The position numbers and the translations under genes were made by a program. 64,000 nt of DNA, taken from contig JAPEHQ010000004.1 in assembly GCA_027405735.1 (NCBI GenBank), forward strand, positions 124,001 to 188,000, given 5' to 3'. The notes below the pieces were generated by a model. The model saw only the letters and a program-made list of their open reading frames with translations, did no database searches and was not told the DNA's origin. This DNA is from Mucor racemosus. Its lineage: Eukaryota > Mucoromycota > Mucoromycetes > Mucorales > Mucoraceae. Shown here one piece after another: positions 60,891-64,000 of this stretch (position 1 is its first letter; each line of letters opens with the position of its first letter).

Positions 60891-61865
60891 TTGTCAATCT
60901 AAAATCAAAAACATCCCATTGTCATTGTTATAAGCTATGAAAAGCTTGATTTTTAATGACACAGCAATTGAATAAAAGACAAAATGATACTAATCACATA
61001 CGATAAAAATTCAACATCTAGTTGAGTTTAATAAAGAATGCTTTTGAACCCTTTTGAAAATCCTGAGGCAAACGCAACATCTTGGTCCTGTAATTTCTAT
61101 CCATCAAAATGTCGCGATTTCCACCGCACAATAAATGCACCTTTTATCAATCTTGACCTCGTTTTACATTGAATATCAGTTTTTCACCTCTTGTGTTTTC
61201 TCTCATTCATTAATATTTGGTCATATTGAGCGATAGTGTATTAAATTACAATTTACTAATATACTGTTGGTAGTATTTTGTTGTTGCTTTAAAAATGTAA
61301 TCCTATTATTATTATTATGACTATTGTTAATTATAATTGTCAAACTGATTGATTCATACAGTATATCATATTACTATTTCGCATTGGTAGATATTATACA
61401 ATTGATATCTGCATTTAACACTGGTGGTTTGGAAAGTTGATATCTTTCTTTGGTTTGATGACTAATGCGTACTTTAGTTTTCCAGTACAATTTTAGGTGT
61501 TTCGACTCCTAAAAGCTGAATTTTTCAATGCAACTGCATCTGTTGGATATCACTTGAGTTTCTATGCGTTGTAGTTCATGCTATAATATTAACTCCCATT
61601 TTGGCGAACATTGCTTTACATTCATCCATATTCAATTTTTGTGTTACACAGCTTAATATTAATATTACTAACATTGAGCTTTGTTTATCTCTCCATCAAA
61701 AATTGGCATTTTTTTCAGATGATGTCTACTACCAATTTCTGGGAAGCTCTACTATCATTTCCAAAAAGAAAAAATACACGTTAATTTGCTGCATCTCCCA
61801 AAATAGTGAAAAACTGACAAATAAATGTTCACATGTATGGGGATTAAAATCGTAGACCAAAGGAG
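60891..61865. other. Region with an unrecognised coding-like patch
   Basis: On the minus strand about 61020-61140 reads GGNRDILMDRNYRTKM then LRLPQDFQKGSKAFFIKLN and a stop. It looks like genuine protein but I do not recognise it. The rest is AT-rich. Confidence 0.3.
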
Positions 61866-61960
61866 AGTGACAAGCTTAACGGGTAGCGCATGCGCTACAA
61901 ATTGAGTGCGACACTTACATATTCGTGAGTTCAAACCCGCCAAAGGGGAAGCCCTTTGGT
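61866..61960 (+). repeat. tRNA-like element, possible SINE head or tRNA relic
   Basis: The A-box-like AGCTTAACGGGTAGCGCA (61873 region) and B-box-like GAGTTCAAACC (61928 region) are about 45 bases apart as in tRNA genes. The anticodon-stem region can pair (GCGCT with AGTGC) but the T-stem and acceptor do not close. A T-run near 62025 could end a Pol III transcript. Confidence 0.4.
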
Positions 61961-62559
61961 ATTAGGATATGGATTTTGAAAGAGAACCTCCAATGACCCT
62001 TGCTTCTCATCGAATATGATCCTCCTTTTTTTTTTCTTAGTAAGTTTCGCATATACCTAGCAATTTTTTTCCTTTTTTATTAAGGCATATGATATGCATA
62101 CTCTTAAATTTGACTGACAAAACCCGGCTCGACACCAAAACTATCAGCATCCATAGGTTATTGTACGTTCAGCGAGTTCGAGCAACAAGTTAGTTACCTG
62201 CTACTTACACCTACTAAGAAGATCAGCAAGCCGATCAGTTCTTAACGAATACGAATCCAAATGACCTCCCGTTGCAATGGCAGGTACTCCTAGCGCTGAT
62301 CCGCAGAATTGCAAAAGATTTAGCCTTGTCGTGTATTTTTAGGTTTGATGAATAATACTTAAAAAAAGAATGCAATTAAAAGAGGATGACTAATGAATCA
62401 GTTCTTCAACTGTCTAATAAAAACAAAATATCGTTTATTTAAATAAAAAAGTATAGCCTTTTATATTGATTTGACATTGAGATCCTGAGATATAATTTAA
62501 GGTACTATTGAACCATTAGATCTGTTTGATAGTAGTCTATTAATTGAAATGTACCAACC
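61961..62559. other. Unassigned region
   Basis: No supported gene. Confidence 0.35.
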
Positions 62560-62860
62560 ATAATTTAACCGTCCTCGCAGAGCTTGTGATTTGCCTTGTT
62601 TCAATACTGCGCTAAATGTGCTTAAATGTTGATTTGATAGCTACTTGATTAATTAACCGCTGGGATGAATTAATATGGTATCATAATTGAGGTCCAAACA
62701 TCCTTGGTAATTATTGGATTAAACTTAGTACGATAGAAGTTTTTTATATACGATATCAAGATTTTGCACTTCAATATATGTCGTAATCAATAGATTGTTG
62801 TAAGTTGTATTGATACTGTAGAAGGTGATAACATATGGTACTTGGTGGCATAAAACATAG
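62560..62860 (-). repeat. Repeat family C, copy 3 (inverted, left part)
   Basis: Reverse-complement match to 3080-3370 (for example CGCTGGGATGAA and TTGAGGTCCAA against TTCATCCCAGCG and TTGGACCTCAA). Confidence 0.8.
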
Positions 62861-62865
62861 TATAT

Positions 62866-63208
62866 GATTCATATTTCTGCCAATGGTCACTCTTCCAAAA
62901 AAAAGCCGAACAATCTCCGGAAGCGGCCATCTAATAATGATATTTCCAAGCTTAAAATTTCTAGAAAAAATTACCGGACAGCCCGGACGCGGTTTTTTAA
63001 ATATTCCAAACAACTATAAGATGCAGGTATCGAAATTTCATACAAAAATTACGGTTCGACTGTATTGCTATTAATTATTCAAAGGCTTATTTTAAATAAA
63101 GTATAAATACAACCTACAACATTATTAGCCTAATAACGAATTTAACTTGGAAAGTATAATAAGATAATACAACTGAATTCAAGAAAAGTTCATAAAATCA
63201 CAAATTTA
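62866..63208 (-). repeat. Inverted repeat arm, right
   Basis: Counterpart of 56786-57137, in reverse orientation. It carries the pogo-like end GGTTCGACTG-TA at 63054-63064. Confidence 0.65.
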
Positions 63209-63231
63209 AAGGATTTATGTACAAAAGCACT

Positions 63232-64000
63232 ACGGTCGACCTGTGCTGTGCAAGATGATTTCATTGTGCCCAGGTGGGCTGCACATTATAGGCTGAGCTG
63301 TTGTGCCAACTGAATATGATGATGGCTAAAAAGATAACAAGATACACATGGGCACAACAAAAGAAACTGCACCCGAGCACAACGCTAAGTCTGTATGTGC
63401 AGAATTATAGATTCTGTCCATGTGTGTTTAGGATATTGACTAAATATTGAGCTGGATTATGTAATACTAATAATGAGCGCATAATGTATGGTTCATCGTA
63501 AGTTCTTAATATGTTATCTGGACATGATCATTAGAGTTAGGAACTGGAAGGAATGATTCATATCAACTTTATCTCAATTATGGAATAAGGTGGAGTGATT
63601 TTATTATATATTATATTTAGTCTAAGATGAGGTGATATTATTGAAGCTGAGCCAATGGAAATCGTTACCGACGATTCACATTGGTTTGTTCTGTTATAAA
63701 GAATATTCTATCTACTTAACTTTGCCTCCTCCTTGTCGGATCTGATTCTGGTCATATCTATTTACATCAAAACCTCATACAACTGGTCTCCCAACTTATG
63801 AAATCAAGATCCAACTATCGAATGTTATACCCTATTATATCCGCGCTCCTAAAACATATAAATACCTGATCTTTATACTCATAGCTTGATATCTTCATCT
63901 TTTTTTCGTTATACATATACTTAATAAATATATCTAGTTCTAATTGTATTTTAGCTGATTATCTTAAGTATATATATAAACAATGTGCATGACATTAATC
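63232..64000 (+). repeat. Repeat family E, copy 2, interrupted
   Basis: Two pieces, 63232-63424 and 63983-64000, collinear with 57520-57740 and separated by the solo LTR. It runs off the window. Confidence 0.75.
63425..63982 (+). mobile_element. Solo LTR (558 bases) with 5-base target duplication
   Basis: It begins TGTTTAGGATATTGAC and ends TATATATAAACA, with canonical TG..CA ends. ATGTG flanks it on both sides (63420-63424 and 63983-63987). The empty site, CCATGTGCATGAC, is present in the other family E copy at about 57703. A CATATAAATACC box lies near 63855 and AATAAA near 63923, so the LTR reads on the plus strand. It is not similar to the other solo LTR, so the two come from different elements. 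Confidence 0.85.

Noticed and set aside
56934..63062. A single 6.1 kb pogo-type transposon bounded by the two CAGTC ends
   Set aside because: Homology between arms runs well beyond the supposed ends, and the interior is a mosaic of other repeats with no transposase.

Overview
The window looks like nuclear DNA of an early-diverging fungus, most likely a member of Mucorales (Mucoromycota). It is very AT-rich, its genes carry many introns of about 50-75 bases with GT..AG ends and TAAC-type branch sites, and the mobile DNA (a Crypton with a GCR1_C-like domain, an L1-type LINE with gag-like zinc knuckles, a Fanzor-like remnant) fits that group. Species cannot be read from the sequence alone.

Layout. 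1-9,650 is repeat-dominated: a long noncoding repeat family (A), an LTR-like block, a second repeat family (C), and a decayed Crypton (4531-7424) sitting inside an inverted copy of repeat A. 10,126-16,079 holds two minus-strand genes: an unrecognised 648-residue protein and a WD40-inositol polyphosphate 5-phosphatase (three exons). 16,080-19,860 has no firm gene. 19,880-25,590 is a nearly complete LINE ending in a 20-base A tail. 27,159-29,042 is a six-exon DUF726/TMCO4 gene; 29,789-30,267 is a broken BTB/T1 (KCTD-like) pseudogene; 31,725-33,330 is another repeat A copy; 33,628-33,977 is an XPG-nuclease-like fragment.

34,788-39,499 is the densest housekeeping block: a Yak1/DYRK kinase (eight exons), an NAA20 N-terminal acetyltransferase (five exons, convergent with the kinase, 29 bases between stops), and a ZNHIT3-like HIT zinc-finger gene (four exons, divergent from NAA20). 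40,600-44,300 is repeat-rich with a dynein intermediate chain fragment. 44,604-50,896 is a tandem array of three intact paralogues, plus one truncated copy, of a protein family I do not recognise; their five-exon structure is nearly identical and gives the clearest candidate for something undescribed. 51,779-52,229 holds a Fanzor/TnpB-like remnant. 52,502-54,679 holds a mitochondrial-type peroxiredoxin 5 and a type II membrane O-fucosyltransferase-like gene. 56,037-56,118 is a tRNA-Ser(AGA). From there to the end the DNA is nested repeats, including two well-delimited solo LTRs, a second dynein intermediate chain fragment and a tRNA-like element.

The conserved genes belong to unrelated pathways (phosphoinositide turnover, signalling, protein N-acetylation, snoRNP assembly, peroxide removal, glycosylation), so no operon-like co-function is suggested. 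Exon joins were made by eye from splice sites, frame and family similarity; no database search was possible.
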